In this document: positions 16,613 to 25,735 of the stretch, piece by piece
Numbering within the stretch: position 1 is the stretch's first letter
How the letters are laid out: every line of letters begins with the position of its first letter
NCBI RefSeq assembly: GCF_025960875.1
Contig: NZ_JAODLR010000008.1
Location: 111,787-175,786, forward strand
Direction: 5' to 3'
Length of the DNA: 64,000 nucleotides
Origin: Crystallibacter permensis
GTDB taxonomy: Bacteria; Actinomycetota; Actinomycetes; Actinomycetales; Micrococcaceae
Notes under the pieces: model-generated
Database searches by the model: none
What the model saw: only the letters and a program-made list of their open reading frames with translations
What the model was told of the DNA's origin: nothing
Translations under genes and position numbers: made by a program

Positions 16613-17510
16613 CTACCGAAGGTCCGCCACCAGTTGCCCGACGGCCGCCACGAGCTGGTCCAGCCCGGGTTGCTCGATCGGAAAATGCCCCGCGTTCTCT
16701 AGCATCACGATTTTGTTTGGGCGCCGCGATGCGCTCGAAAAACGGCCCGCTGATCTCCGGCGGCGTCCACCGGTCCTCGGCAGGATGCACCATCAGGACC
16801 CGCCCTGTGCTGAAGTCTTCCGGTTCAACATCGGGCTGCCATTCCATAAAGCTGCGCATCCAGCCCAGGGACATCGAGCCACCGCCGCCGCGGGCATCCC
16901 GGAGGACGGTACGCACCAGCGCGGGATCATTGCTGATATGACGCATATCGGCAAGCCAGCGGATGGGAACCCGCACCCGGGCAAGGGGCCCGGCCAGGAG
17001 CCGGAGCGCAGGGCCGGCTACTCTCCCCAGCCCCGGATGCCAGGTCAGCCGTGCCCGGACCCGGTCGTCCCGGGGGTCCAGCAAGCACGTCACTACCAGG
17101 GCGGCGGCGAGCGAGGTGGCCGCTGCCGCTTCGAAAGCGAGCAGCCCGCCCATGCTGGCTCCCATCAGGACCAGTGGACGGTCGTCGGCTTCGGTGAGGA
17201 CAAAGTCCTGCGCCAACTGCTGCCAGTGTCCATAACGGATGCCGGCCGGGTCAGGTGACCGCGTGAGGCCGTAGCCGGGCAGATCCGGAACGCTCACATA
17301 GGTTCCCAGGCCTGCCAGATGTTCCGCGAAGGGACGCATGGCAGCGGCGTTGCCCCCGGCCCCGTGGAAGAGCACCAACCGCACCGGGGCGCCTGGCTCG
17401 CCGATGCGCGCAACATGGACGTCCATGTCACGCCACCGCAACCACGTGCTTTCGCTCGTTTCGGCAGGTCCTGCGGGACGTTGGACGAAAGTACCATAGT
17501 TGCTGGTCAT
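16613..17510 (-). pseudogene. Alpha/beta hydrolase with a single-base frameshift
   Basis: Start ATG 17510 follows AGGAGGA. The hydrolase fold is clear: LVLFHGAGGNAAAMRPFAEH, then nucleophile elbow GASMGG, then VLMVHPAEDRWTPPE. Near 16711-16718 the frame breaks. In the original frame the protein runs into Arg-rich nonsense; removing one base (the G at 16715 on the plus strand) restores APKKIVMLENAGHFPIEQ, which carries the expected catalytic His, and the frame then closes at the stop at 16613-16615. So the gene is one base from intact. It is either a recent pseudogene or a sequence error. Substrate is not predictable. Confidence 0.75.
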
Positions 17511-17554
17511 GCTGGTTCCTCCTGGCCGCCGCGGCCCGCCGTCGTTGTTTGGAT

Positions 17555-18412
17555 TCAGATCTCGGGAACGTAACCGCGGCGGATGGCCCGCCGCTCCTCG
17601 TGCCCCACCCGGAACCGGCGCGACGTCCCGCAGACCAGCACAAAAAAGAAACCGAAGCCGGCGGCGACGACCACCGGAACGGAACCCTGATCGCCCAGAA
17701 GCCGGGACATCGCGATCCAGCCCAGTCCCCAGCACAAGGCCGCCACGGCGGACATCCGGCCGCGGCTTGTCATCGCCACCACCGCGCCGGCAAAGGAGAC
17801 CACGCCGAGGGTGATGACCGCCCAGACATCGGCGCCCCAGCCGAACAGGTCGATGCCGCGCAGCGTGAGCCAGCTGGCCGCGTTGGCGCCTGCCGCCACC
17901 AGAATCCAGCCGGTGTACAGCCCTACCGGAGCATCCGTGAGGAGCCCTTCCACGAGGGACTTTGTCGGATACCGGGTCAGGAAGTAGACCGCGGCCAGCA
18001 GTACCGCCAGCAGCAGCATCATGACGATCAGGCTCAGCCCCACATTCGAGGCCTGGGCGCTCAGGATCCAGCAGGCATTGAGGACCAGCGAGGCAGCCAC
18101 CAGCCAGCCGACGGCGCGCTGGCGCGGGGCGCGGCGCTGTGCCGGCCACCACTGGAAGACGGTGTAGCCGACCAGCCCCAGGTAGATCGCCGACCAGATG
18201 CTGAACGCGCCGGAAGCCGGGGCCAGCAGGGTGAAGCCCGGGGCGAACGCGCCGCCGGCGGTGTCTTTGATGGCGGTGCCGCCCAGCAGGCCGCCACCGC
18301 GCGCGCCGATCAGCAGCGCGAACACCAGGCTGGTGCTGACCGCGAGTTGGCGGGCCAGATCGGTGGCGAGGATCGTCCGGGTCTTGTGGAGGTAGGGATT
18401 TACGGCGTCCAT
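17555..18412 (-). CDS. TspO/MBR-like tryptophan-rich membrane protein
   Basis: 285 residues with about 7-8 hydrophobic helices, Trp-rich (FSIWSAIYLGLVGYTVFQWWP, GADVWAVITLG). This resembles the extended actinobacterial relatives of TspO/tryptophan-rich sensory proteins. The start at 18412 (MDAVNPYLHK) is preferred to 18469 because the extra 19 residues are polar and unlike the family. It is 34 bases downstream of a DedA gene on the same strand. TspO relatives bind porphyrins or other hydrophobic ligands; the function here is not known. Confidence 0.6.
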   Translation of the reverse strand: MDAVNPYLHKTRTILATDLARQLAVSTSLVFALLIGARGGGLLGGTAIKDTAGGAFAPGFTLLAPASGAFSIWSAIYLGLVGYTVFQWWPAQRRAPRQRAVGWLVAASLVLNACWILSAQASNVGLSLIVMMLLLAVLLAAVYFLTRYPTKSLVEGLLTDAPVGLYTGWILVAAGANAASWLTLRGIDLFGWGADVWAVITLGVVSFAGAVVAMTSRGRMSAVAALCWGLGWIAMSRLLGDQGSVPVVVAAGFGFFFVLVCGTSRRFRVGHEERRAIRRGYVPEI

Positions 18413-18446
18413 GGCGGATTGGATCGAAGCGGGGTGGTCACTTCTG

Positions 18447-19070
18447 CTACTCCTCGACGTCGACGGCACCCCCGAGCACCGGCGCCGGCTGGCTGCGGCG
18501 GCGCAGGCTGATGACGGCAGCTATGGCCGTGCCCACCAGTATGCCAATCACCGTGCCCAAAACAAGATTTACCCAGAACGGCAGATCCGTGGCGAGTCCC
18601 GTGGCCAGCCCCAGCCCGGTCATCCACAGGGCCCAGATGGTGGAGCCCGAGGCGGACAAAACCAGGAAGGCGTTCAGGGGGACGTCGGCCAAGCCCGCTG
18701 CCGCGACGGACGCGGTCCGGCCGCCGGGGATAAAGCGCGCGGCGACAATGGCCGCATAGGTGGAGGACCGGCCGGCCTTCTCCAGCGCCTGGGTGACGGC
18801 GCGGTCCACCCTGCGGCCCCACCGGTAGCGGTTGAGCAGCGTGTTGATGCCGCCGCGGAAGAGCAGGAACAGCAGCACGTCCCCGGCCATGCTGCCGGCA
18901 AACGCCGTCAGGACCACCAGCGGCAGGATCAACTCGCCGTGGGCCAGCAGCGTGCCGCCGCCGATGACCATGATTTCCGACGGCGCGGCGGGCATGGGTG
19001 CATCCAGAACAACCATCAGCAAGGTCATCGGATAATACAGCCATTGCCACGGTCCCTCGGGGATTTCCAC
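18447..19070 (-). CDS. DedA/VTT-domain membrane protein
   Basis: 207 residues, 4-5 membrane segments. The DedA signature is RFIPGGRT in the central loop, with GDVLLFLLFRGG upstream of it. DedA proteins are undecaprenyl-phosphate or phospholipid flippase-type transporters of the inner membrane. The protein begins with a short non-cleaved N-terminus and ends in an Ala/Val tail. It is divergent from the macro-domain gene (46-base gap). Confidence 0.8.
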   Translation of the reverse strand: MEIPEGPWQWLYYPMTLLMVVLDAPMPAAPSEIMVIGGGTLLAHGELILPLVVLTAFAGSMAGDVLLFLLFRGGINTLLNRYRWGRRVDRAVTQALEKAGRSSTYAAIVAARFIPGGRTASVAAAGLADVPLNAFLVLSASGSTIWALWMTGLGLATGLATDLPFWVNLVLGTVIGILVGTAIAAVISLRRRSQPAPVLGGAVDVEE

Positions 19071-19116
19071 CTCCCCAATCTACCCGCAATGCCGCACCGG
19101 TGGCAGAGTACAAAGT

Positions 19117-19638
19117 ATGGAGATCAGGATTCTCGAAGGGGACATCACCCGCCGCGAGGTGGACGCGGTGGTCAACGCGGCCAACTCGAGCCTGCTGGGC
19201 GGGGGAGGGGTGGACGGCGCCATCCACCGCGCCGCCGGTCCGGAGCTGCTGGCCGCCTGCCGGGAACTGCGGTCCTCGCAGCTGCCGGACGGTCTGCCGG
19301 TCGGTTCCGCCGTCGCCACGGAGGCCTTCCGGTTACCCGCCCGCTGGGTCATCCACACCGTGGGCCCTAACCTGCACGCCGGCCAGAACGATCCGGCCCT
19401 GCTGGCGTCCTGCTTCCGCGAAAGCCTCCGCGTGGCTGATGAACTCGGAGCCCGGTCCGTGGCCTTTCCGGCGATCAGTGCCGGGGTCTACGGCTGGGAC
19501 GGCGGCAGCGTTGCACTGGCGGGACTGGGTGAAACCATAAAGTACGACGGCGGCGTCCAGCTCATCGAGTTCGTGCTGTTTTCTGCCGGGTTGGCCGAGA
19601 CCTTCCGCACCGTCCACCGGAGCCTGCTGGGCAAATAG
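19117..19638 (+). CDS. Macro-domain ADP-ribose deacetylase
   Basis: 173 residues, a complete macro domain. VNAANSSLLGGGGVDGAIHRAAG is the ADP-ribose-binding signature (Asn and Asp plus the glycine loop), and AISAGVYGWD is the second phosphate-contact loop. These enzymes deacetylate O-acetyl-ADP-ribose or remove ADP-ribose from targets. The ATG at 19117 follows only a weak ribosome site. It ends 50 bases from the end of the convergent FRG gene. Confidence 0.92.
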   Translation: MEIRILEGDITRREVDAVVNAANSSLLGGGGVDGAIHRAAGPELLAACRELRSSQLPDGLPVGSAVATEAFRLPARWVIHTVGPNLHAGQNDPALLASCFRESLRVADELGARSVAFPAISAGVYGWDGGSVALAGLGETIKYDGGVQLIEFVLFSAGLAETFRTVHRSLLGK

Positions 19639-19688
19639 CGCTCGCTTGGACCAGCGGCGCTCGCCGTCGCCATGAGCAAGCCGCTTCC

Positions 19689-20519
19689 TCAGGCGTCCCG
19701 CGGGTTCCGTACCGGGTCACGCGGACTGTAGTAGCGCCGCAGCCAGCGGGACAGGCCGTCGAGGCCGGGGAACAGTACGCGTTCGGTCACGTTGGCCTGG
19801 TCCAGATGGTCCCGGATCCGCCATTTGAGCTGCGCGGGAACAATCACCTTCCGGTACAGCTCAGGATGGCGCTGCAGCCACTCGTCCAGACCTGCGGCGG
19901 CGTCGGACATGGTTGAAAAGATCGCGGCCTGGTTCACAATGCGCTCGTCCAGCGAGGGAGGCTCGAAAAACAGCGGGATGCTTTGTCCGTCGTCGTCATG
20001 GAACCGGTCGAACTCCGAGAGTGTGTAGGCCGAGCGGGAGAGCATCTCCGTGGTGAAGAGCCCGCCGCCGGCCGGTTCGATCTCGCTGCGCAGCTCCGGC
20101 GGCAGCAGTTCATGGGCAGCCGCATAATCCACGCACCAGACCGCGCCGGCTTCGTCATACCGGGAGGTGTCCCTGGTGGCAAAGTGCAGCGCGACGTACG
20201 GTGAATGGCTCCAGTCCAGCAGCCGCGTGGGCAGGCCGTAGTGCTGGGCCACACTTAACCAGTTCCAGTCCGAGTCCCCGGGGGATGTGTCCCGGTGGGC
20301 GTACTTGCGGAAGTTGCGCATCAGGTGCGGTTCCACCTCAGCACTGGAGCTCCCGCGCAGCCGCACGAGCCCGGTGGACAGGTCGCGCTCCGCTGAGGTG
20401 TGGCCTCGGTACGCCACCGCGATGCGGATGTGCGGACGGGAGGGCTGCCACCGGTCCTGCGTCAGGGCGGCGATCAGACCGTAGAGATCGTCCGGATCAA
20501 CCTCCACGACGGATTCCAT
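19689..20519 (-). CDS. FRG-domain protein
   Basis: 276 residues. The FRG domain has the YRGH motif at about residue 37 and the block WLSVAQHYGLPTRLLDWSHS near 87-106, followed by SPYVALHFAT. The function of the domain is not established. It has no membrane segment or signal. The C-terminal 120 residues (RIVNQAAIFSTMS, KVIVPAQLKWRIRDHLDQANV) match the rest of the family. It faces the macro-domain gene tail to tail. Confidence 0.85.
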   Translation of the reverse strand: MESVVEVDPDDLYGLIAALTQDRWQPSRPHIRIAVAYRGHTSAERDLSTGLVRLRGSSSAEVEPHLMRNFRKYAHRDTSPGDSDWNWLSVAQHYGLPTRLLDWSHSPYVALHFATRDTSRYDEAGAVWCVDYAAAHELLPPELRSEIEPAGGGLFTTEMLSRSAYTLSEFDRFHDDDGQSIPLFFEPPSLDERIVNQAAIFSTMSDAAAGLDEWLQRHPELYRKVIVPAQLKWRIRDHLDQANVTERVLFPGLDGLSRWLRRYYSPRDPVRNPRDA

Positions 20520-20576
20520 AGCGGGCTTCCCTCCTTCCGGCCTGCCTTGCTGTCCTGACCGTCCCCACCGCCGGTG

Positions 20577-21320
20577 CTACGTGGCGCCCCGGCGCACGGC
20601 CTCGTCCACGGCGGAGGCTATCCCGCCGCGGTACGGTTCGCCATGGCCGGGCAGTGCGGTGCCGGCGCCGGTTTCGGCCAGCAATTCCAGCGATTTCAGC
20701 GCCTGCCGGGTGTCTGCCGTGGCGGCAGCGGAGACAATGTGCGGCCCGCGCTTACCGGTGTACGGATCAAGGGTGACCAGGGCGTCTCCGGTGATGATGG
20801 TGTCCCGTTCGGGGAAGTGGAGTGCGCAGTGGCCTTCGGTATGGCCGGGGGTATGGATAACCGCCGGCGCGCCGGGCAACTGCAGGCCCGCCTCGGCGCC
20901 CAGCACGCGAAGATCCGTAACGCCCCGGACATTGAGCGCTCCCGCCAGCGTCATCCGGGTCAGGATGGGAATGCAGGCGGGGTACTTGAAGGGGTAGGCC
21001 AGCCGGTTCTTTTCGTGCTTGTACCGGTACGGGTGCTCGGCGATATAGCTGTCGCCCGGATGCGCATAGACCGGAACATCGAGGTCATGCTGGACCCGGG
21101 CGGCGAACCCGAGGTGGTCGAAATGCGCGTGCGTGAGGACCAGCGCGGAAATGTCCCGCGGCGAACGGCCAAGCTCGCGGATGGCAGCGACGGTCATCTT
21201 CCACATGGCCGGCAGGCCGGAGTCGACCAGCATGATCTGGTCGCCGTCCTCGACGATGTAACAGTTCACGTTGGCGTGCTCGATGAGATGGATCTTCTCG
21301 GCTACATTGCGGTGGAACAT
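20577..21320 (-). CDS. MBL-fold metallo-hydrolase
   Basis: 247 residues. THAHFDH near residue 84 and the later HTPGHTEGH and PGHGEPYRG motifs are the full zinc-binding set of a glyoxalase II/lactonase-type MBL protein. The ATG at 21320 follows AGAGGG; the 26 residues encoded further upstream to 21398 look spurious. The substrate is not evident. The enzyme is likely cytoplasmic (no signal peptide). Confidence 0.82.
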   Translation of the reverse strand: MFHRNVAEKIHLIEHANVNCYIVEDGDQIMLVDSGLPAMWKMTVAAIRELGRSPRDISALVLTHAHFDHLGFAARVQHDLDVPVYAHPGDSYIAEHPYRYKHEKNRLAYPFKYPACIPILTRMTLAGALNVRGVTDLRVLGAEAGLQLPGAPAVIHTPGHTEGHCALHFPERDTIITGDALVTLDPYTGKRGPHIVSAAATADTRQALKSLELLAETGAGTALPGHGEPYRGGIASAVDEAVRRGAT

Positions 21321-21508
21321 GGCAGGGCCCTCTTGTCGGTGTTTGGCACCGGCCGGCCGGACCATTTCGCCGCTACCGCTCACGGCCCGATCGGACAACG
21401 GCTCGTTGCATCGACTCTAACCACGTAGTGCCGGCCGTGTAAGGGGCTCGGCCAAAATGCCCAGTTCGCTCGCGCAGTTTGATCGCTCACCCGGCCCGGC
21501 CCGCCTGC

Positions 21509-22438
21509 TCAGCGGCGCGCAGGCTCCGGAGCGGCAGCGGCTGCCCACTCGGAGAGCTCCAGCCGGCTGCGGTATTCGACCGGCGCGCCGGAGAGCGGAT
21601 CGGTAAACCGGACGCCGCGGGCCAGCAGTTGCAGCGGGCGGCTGTAATCGTCCGGGGCCTTGTCCAGCAGGACCGGGTAGAACGGATCGTGCAGGATGCC
21701 CACTCCCAGCGAGGCCATATGCACGCGCAACTGGTGGGTCTTGCCGGTATGCGGTTCCAGCCGGTACTTGCCAAGCACCCCACGGGTTTCTTCCAGCTCG
21801 ATCCGGGTCTCGGCGTTGAACCCGCCCTCCACCACCTCGGCCAGCAGATAGGTGCGGGACTTGATCATCCGGTTGCGCACGACGAGCGGGAACTGCAGCC
21901 GCTGGTCCACCGCCGCGATCGCCTCGTACTCCTTTTCCACGCGGCGCTTCTCGAACAGCACCTGGTACTTGCCGCGGGTGGCGGGGTTGGTGGAAAAGAG
22001 CAGCACGCCGGCCGTGAGGCGGTCCAGCCGGTGCATGGGAATCAGGTCCGGGATGTCGAGTTGGACGCGCAGGCGGACCAGCGCCGATTCGCTGATGTAG
22101 GTCCCGCCCGGCGTGGTCGGGAGGAAATGGGGCTTGTCCACCACCAGGATGTTCTCGTCCTGATGCAGAATGTTCAGTTCCACCGGCAGCCGGTCCTCGG
22201 CCGGCAGCGTCCGATAGTACCAAATAAAGGTGTGCTCCTCCAGTGGGGTGCCCCGGTGCAGCCGCACACCGCCCTCGCCGACAATTTCGCCGCGGTCGAA
22301 GCGGTCCTTGATGCCCTCCGGATCCACGTGTCCCCAGCGGTGCAGCATATAGTCCAGCGCCGTCTGCCACGGCCCGTTGCCGGGCAGGCGCAGCCGCGTG
22401 GCGTTAACGCCGTCGCGCACAGGGAGGGGGGATTTCAT
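21509..22438 (-). CDS. RluA-family pseudouridine synthase
   Basis: 309 residues. Catalytic Asp is in MHRLDRLTAG near residue 140, with the second conserved block KTHQLRVHMASLG near 238 and GILHDPFYP. RluA/RluC/RluD-type enzymes isomerise uridine in 23S rRNA or tRNA. No S4 domain is evident, only a short N-terminal region. The start is ATG 22438, or the GTG directly before it at 22441; a GAAGG sits very close to both. Confidence 0.9.
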   Translation of the reverse strand: MKSPLPVRDGVNATRLRLPGNGPWQTALDYMLHRWGHVDPEGIKDRFDRGEIVGEGGVRLHRGTPLEEHTFIWYYRTLPAEDRLPVELNILHQDENILVVDKPHFLPTTPGGTYISESALVRLRVQLDIPDLIPMHRLDRLTAGVLLFSTNPATRGKYQVLFEKRRVEKEYEAIAAVDQRLQFPLVVRNRMIKSRTYLLAEVVEGGFNAETRIELEETRGVLGKYRLEPHTGKTHQLRVHMASLGVGILHDPFYPVLLDKAPDDYSRPLQLLARGVRFTDPLSGAPVEYRSRLELSEWAAAAAPEPARR

Positions 22439-22636
22439 CACCCTTCAAGGGTACCGGCGCCCGGCGCAGCCGCCGTCCGGCCGCCGCTGCCCACTCCCGC
22501 CATGAGCGCCGCTGCCATTCCGGCCGAAAGAGATGACAGCAACCCCTGGCCCTGCCCTATAGTGGGGAACCAACGTTCTTGCGGGAGCGTGCTGAAGCGT
22601 ACGAGGACGGTCAACAGTTGAAAGTGGAGGCCCGCG

Positions 22637-22936
22637 ATGGCGACAGATTACGATGCACCGCGAAAGTCGACCGAGGACGAGCCCGAAGAGTCCATCGAAG
22701 AGCTGAAAGCGCACAAGACTGACAACCGGTCTCCGGAAATCGAGGTGGACGAAGCGGACGCGGCCGAAGGCTTCGAACTGCCCGGCGCCGACCTCTCCGG
22801 CGAGGAGCTCCAGGTCAGGATCATCCCGCCCGGCGAGGACGAATTCACCTGTTCATCCTGCTTCTTGATCCGGCACCATTCCATGCTCGCGCGGGAGCAG
22901 GACGGCCTGTTCTACTGCAAGGACTGCGAGGGGTAG
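22637..22936 (+). CDS. DUF4193 family protein
   Basis: 99 residues, MATDYDAPRK at the start, an acidic middle and a four-cysteine cluster at the end (CSSC and CKDC), consistent with a small zinc ribbon. This family is restricted to Actinobacteria and its function is unknown. The GGAGG-type ribosome site lies 9 bases upstream (AGTGGAGGCCCGCGATG). It is convergent with, and only 11 bases from, the large membrane gene. Confidence 0.9.
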   Translation: MATDYDAPRKSTEDEPEESIEELKAHKTDNRSPEIEVDEADAAEGFELPGADLSGEELQVRIIPPGEDEFTCSSCFLIRHHSMLAREQDGLFYCKDCEG

Positions 22937-22947
22937 CTCAGTGCCGG

Positions 22948-24900
22948 TCAGCTGCAGCCGGTGATCCGGTAGAGCGCCGCGTCGCCTTCGCTGTCCACGA
23001 GCTCGAAGCCGTTCTCTGCGCCCAAGTCCCGCAGCCCCGGCAGCATACTGGTCTCGCCGGGGTGGACCGAACTCGTGCCGAAGTCCAGGACAAACTCCAC
23101 TCCGGTTTGCCGTACGGCTTCGCAGACCGCCGGGTCCGTGGTCATTTCATCCAGCTTCTGAAGAATGAGCTTCCCGTTGACGGCGGGGGAGGTAGTGCCG
23201 GAAGGCAGCAGCGTCTGGATCCCCGTGTACGAGTAGGACAAGGATGCCCCGGTCATCGGATTGCCAACGACGACGGCGTCCGCCGGTACCTGCTCGGGCA
23301 GCCGCTTGATGAGCGCGAGTTCGTCCTCGGTGAGCAGGTACGAATCGTCCGTGAACCGGTACTTGAACGCCGCTTCCTGGATGCTGCGCTGGGCGGCGAA
23401 CAGCGGCGCGACCGCCAGCGCCACGATGGTCAGCACCGCCGTGGCGGCCGGCCGGAACCACACCGGCTGCTTCTTCTCCTTCCGCGCAAGCCAGGCCCGG
23501 AAGAAGGACCGCGCCGTCCCGGCCAGCGCCACGCCGCCCAGGGAGGCGATCAGGATGCCGGCCACCGGCAGCATGGCGCTGATCCGGAAAAAGTCGTTGT
23601 ACCAGATCCCGGCCACCAGCCAGCGGATCAGCGGAGCTTCCTTCCAGTTGCCCACCACGAAAATCACGGCGGCGACCAGATAGATTCCCAGGACCCACCG
23701 GTGCTTGCGCACATTAAGTACGACGGCGGCCCCCACGATGGTGAGCACCGTCGCCAGGATTCCGATGGGCCGGTAGAGCGGGGCATGCACCAGCACCTCC
23801 CAGAGCGCCAGGAGCGCGTTACCCATGTTGTCCCAGTTTTCCGAGCTACTGCGCGCCGGCCGGAGCAGTGCCCACAGGACGCCGAGGACCACCAGGTAGG
23901 CCACGGTGCCGAGCCCTGCCTTCGTCTTGTCGCGGGAAGTACCCGAGCGGGAGACGCGGTGCGCCGCAGCCAGTACCATCGGCGTCGCAAGCGCCAGCAG
24001 TCCCATCACAGTGGCCGGATGCGCCAGCGCCATGCCGGGCACCAGACCGACCAGCAGCAGGATGTTGCCCTCGGTGGAGATGGTGCCGGGCAGTCCGATC
24101 CGCAGCAACTGGATCACCAGGCCGAGGGCGGTGGGCAGGATGGCGATGGAGAGCATGAACGGATAGACCACGCCGAATTCCAGCAACAGGTAGGGAAAGC
24201 TGCTGAAGGCGGTGGAGAGCACCGCGGCCACCAGCAGCGGCATCATCCGTTCGCCGGTAATGCGGCTGACCAAAAAGAGGCAGCCGGTGCTCCAGATGCC
24301 GGTGATCAGGACAATGTTGGTGACGTTGATGGCGGCAGCCACGGGGAGGCTGGCGGTGGTCATGACCAGGGAAACGACGGCGTGCCAGCCGGCCGGGTAG
24401 AAGACTCCCTGGTCCGTGGTGCCCAGATAGCCCAGCGTCAGCGAGGAGGCGTTGGAAGTATCCGCGATGTAGCGCAGGGCATTGAGGTGGAAGATGTTGT
24501 CGTGCGACTGGGCGATGTTGTCCGGTGAGCCGATGATCCAGAACATGTAGCCGGCCAGCGGCACGGCGGAGACGGCCCAGGTAATTGCGACCGTCGGCCA
24601 CGGCGCCGGGGCCGATGCCGCGGTGTGTTGGCGGTGGAGCCGGTTGCGCATCAGCCGCCGCAGCCACCACAATGCAACCGCTACGATCACGGTGACCAGC
24701 AGCAGCGTTGGCCAGGCCCAGGGCAGTCCGGTCAGCCCGCCGAGTTCCGCGGCGACCACCATGGCGGTGATGCTGAACGGACCGGCCACGGCGACCAGCG
24801 CCAGGCGGCGCAGGCCCAGCACGCTGCCCCAGAGCAGGCCGGGTCCGAAGACCAGCACCACGGCCGTCACGAAGGCCGGGATGGTCTCGACCCAGCTCAT
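22948..24900 (-). CDS. Large polytopic membrane protein, DUF6541 type
   Basis: 650 residues with about 13 membrane helices and a long extracytoplasmic C-terminal part (residues about 530-650) after LFAAQRSIQEAAF. It fits the actinobacterial DUF6541 family and resembles GT-C glycosyltransferases in topology. A SPDNIAQSHDNIFHL segment follows the fourth helix. Function is not known; a role in cell envelope glycan transfer is plausible only. It is 28 bases downstream of nei2 on the same strand. Confidence 0.6.
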   Translation of the reverse strand: MSWVETIPAFVTAVVLVFGPGLLWGSVLGLRRLALVAVAGPFSITAMVVAAELGGLTGLPWAWPTLLLVTVIVAVALWWLRRLMRNRLHRQHTAASAPAPWPTVAITWAVSAVPLAGYMFWIIGSPDNIAQSHDNIFHLNALRYIADTSNASSLTLGYLGTTDQGVFYPAGWHAVVSLVMTTASLPVAAAINVTNIVLITGIWSTGCLFLVSRITGERMMPLLVAAVLSTAFSSFPYLLLEFGVVYPFMLSIAILPTALGLVIQLLRIGLPGTISTEGNILLLVGLVPGMALAHPATVMGLLALATPMVLAAAHRVSRSGTSRDKTKAGLGTVAYLVVLGVLWALLRPARSSSENWDNMGNALLALWEVLVHAPLYRPIGILATVLTIVGAAVVLNVRKHRWVLGIYLVAAVIFVVGNWKEAPLIRWLVAGIWYNDFFRISAMLPVAGILIASLGGVALAGTARSFFRAWLARKEKKQPVWFRPAATAVLTIVALAVAPLFAAQRSIQEAAFKYRFTDDSYLLTEDELALIKRLPEQVPADAVVVGNPMTGASLSYSYTGIQTLLPSGTTSPAVNGKLILQKLDEMTTDPAVCEAVRQTGVEFVLDFGTSSVHPGETSMLPGLRDLGAENGFELVDSEGDAALYRITGCS

Positions 24901-24928
24901 AGTCCCCCTTCTGGAATTCTGTTGCTAA

Positions 24929-25735
24929 TCATATGGTCTCGGGCTGGCAACGCGGGCAGAAATACAGGTCCCGCTCCGTTAGCTCCGTCTCGCCCAGCTT
25001 CGTATGGACCACCGGGGTGCGGCAGCGCAGGCAGGGCTGACCGGCCCGCCCGTAGACCCAGACCGGGCTCGCGTTCCGGCCTGCCGGCCCGCCGGTGGTG
25101 TTGCGCCGGTTGCGGTCCTTATTCGCCTCAAGCAGGGTCTTGGCCAGCTGCACGATCCGGGGCAGGTCCGGTACCTGTCCTACCTTCGCCAGCGGGTGCA
25201 CGCCGGCCAGGAAGCAGAGCTCGCAGCGGTAGATGTTGCCGATGCCGGCGAGATTCCGCTGGTCCAGCAGCGCCAGGCCGATGCTGCGCTTCGGATCGGA
25301 CCGCAGCCTTCGCAGCGCTTCCTCCGCGTTCCAGTCCGGGCCCAGCAGATCCGGCCCCAGATGGCCCACTGCCTTGGCTTCCTCCGCCGTCGGGATTACT
25401 TCGAGGATGCCCAGCAGGAATCCGACGGCGGTGGCCGGCTTGGTCTCCAGGACCACGCGGGCCTGGAACGCAGGCTTGTTCCACCGCTGCCCCGGGGCGT
25501 AGATCCGCCAGCTGCCGTCCATCAGCAGGTGGGAGTGGATGCTCATGGCCCCGGCGGGGCCGGAGGTGCGCATCAGCAGGTGCTTGCCGCGGGAAACAAC
25601 GTTGTCCACGGTGTTGCCCGCGAGGTCCAGGGTGGCCAGCCTGGGCACGCGGAAGTCCGAGCGCAACAGCACTTGCCCGGCCAGCGCGGTGTGCAAGCTA
25701 CGCGCGGTGCGCCAGACGTTGTCCCCCTCAGGCAC
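24929..25735 (-). CDS. nei2: Fpg/Nei-type DNA glycosylase/AP lyase (Nei2)
   Basis: 268 residues. The protein begins MPEGDNVW, so Pro1 and Glu2 of the active site are present after Met removal. A Lys-containing SRGKHLLM follows in the N-terminal domain, then the helix-two-turn-helix (NLAGIGNIYRCE) and the C-terminal zinc finger with four Cys (CLRC and CPRC). It excises oxidised pyrimidines. The start overlaps the end of lhr by 8 bases, so the two are co-expressed. Confidence 0.93.
   Translation of the reverse strand: MPEGDNVWRTARSLHTALAGQVLLRSDFRVPRLATLDLAGNTVDNVVSRGKHLLMRTSGPAGAMSIHSHLLMDGSWRIYAPGQRWNKPAFQARVVLETKPATAVGFLLGILEVIPTAEEAKAVGHLGPDLLGPDWNAEEALRRLRSDPKRSIGLALLDQRNLAGIGNIYRCELCFLAGVHPLAKVGQVPDLPRIVQLAKTLLEANKDRNRRNTTGGPAGRNASPVWVYGRAGQPCLRCRTPVVHTKLGETELTERDLYFCPRCQPETI

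Noticed and set aside
23062..24528. 488-codon plus-strand frame through the DUF6541 gene
   Set aside because: Antisense shadow; its content is Arg/His/Gln-rich with no family likeness.
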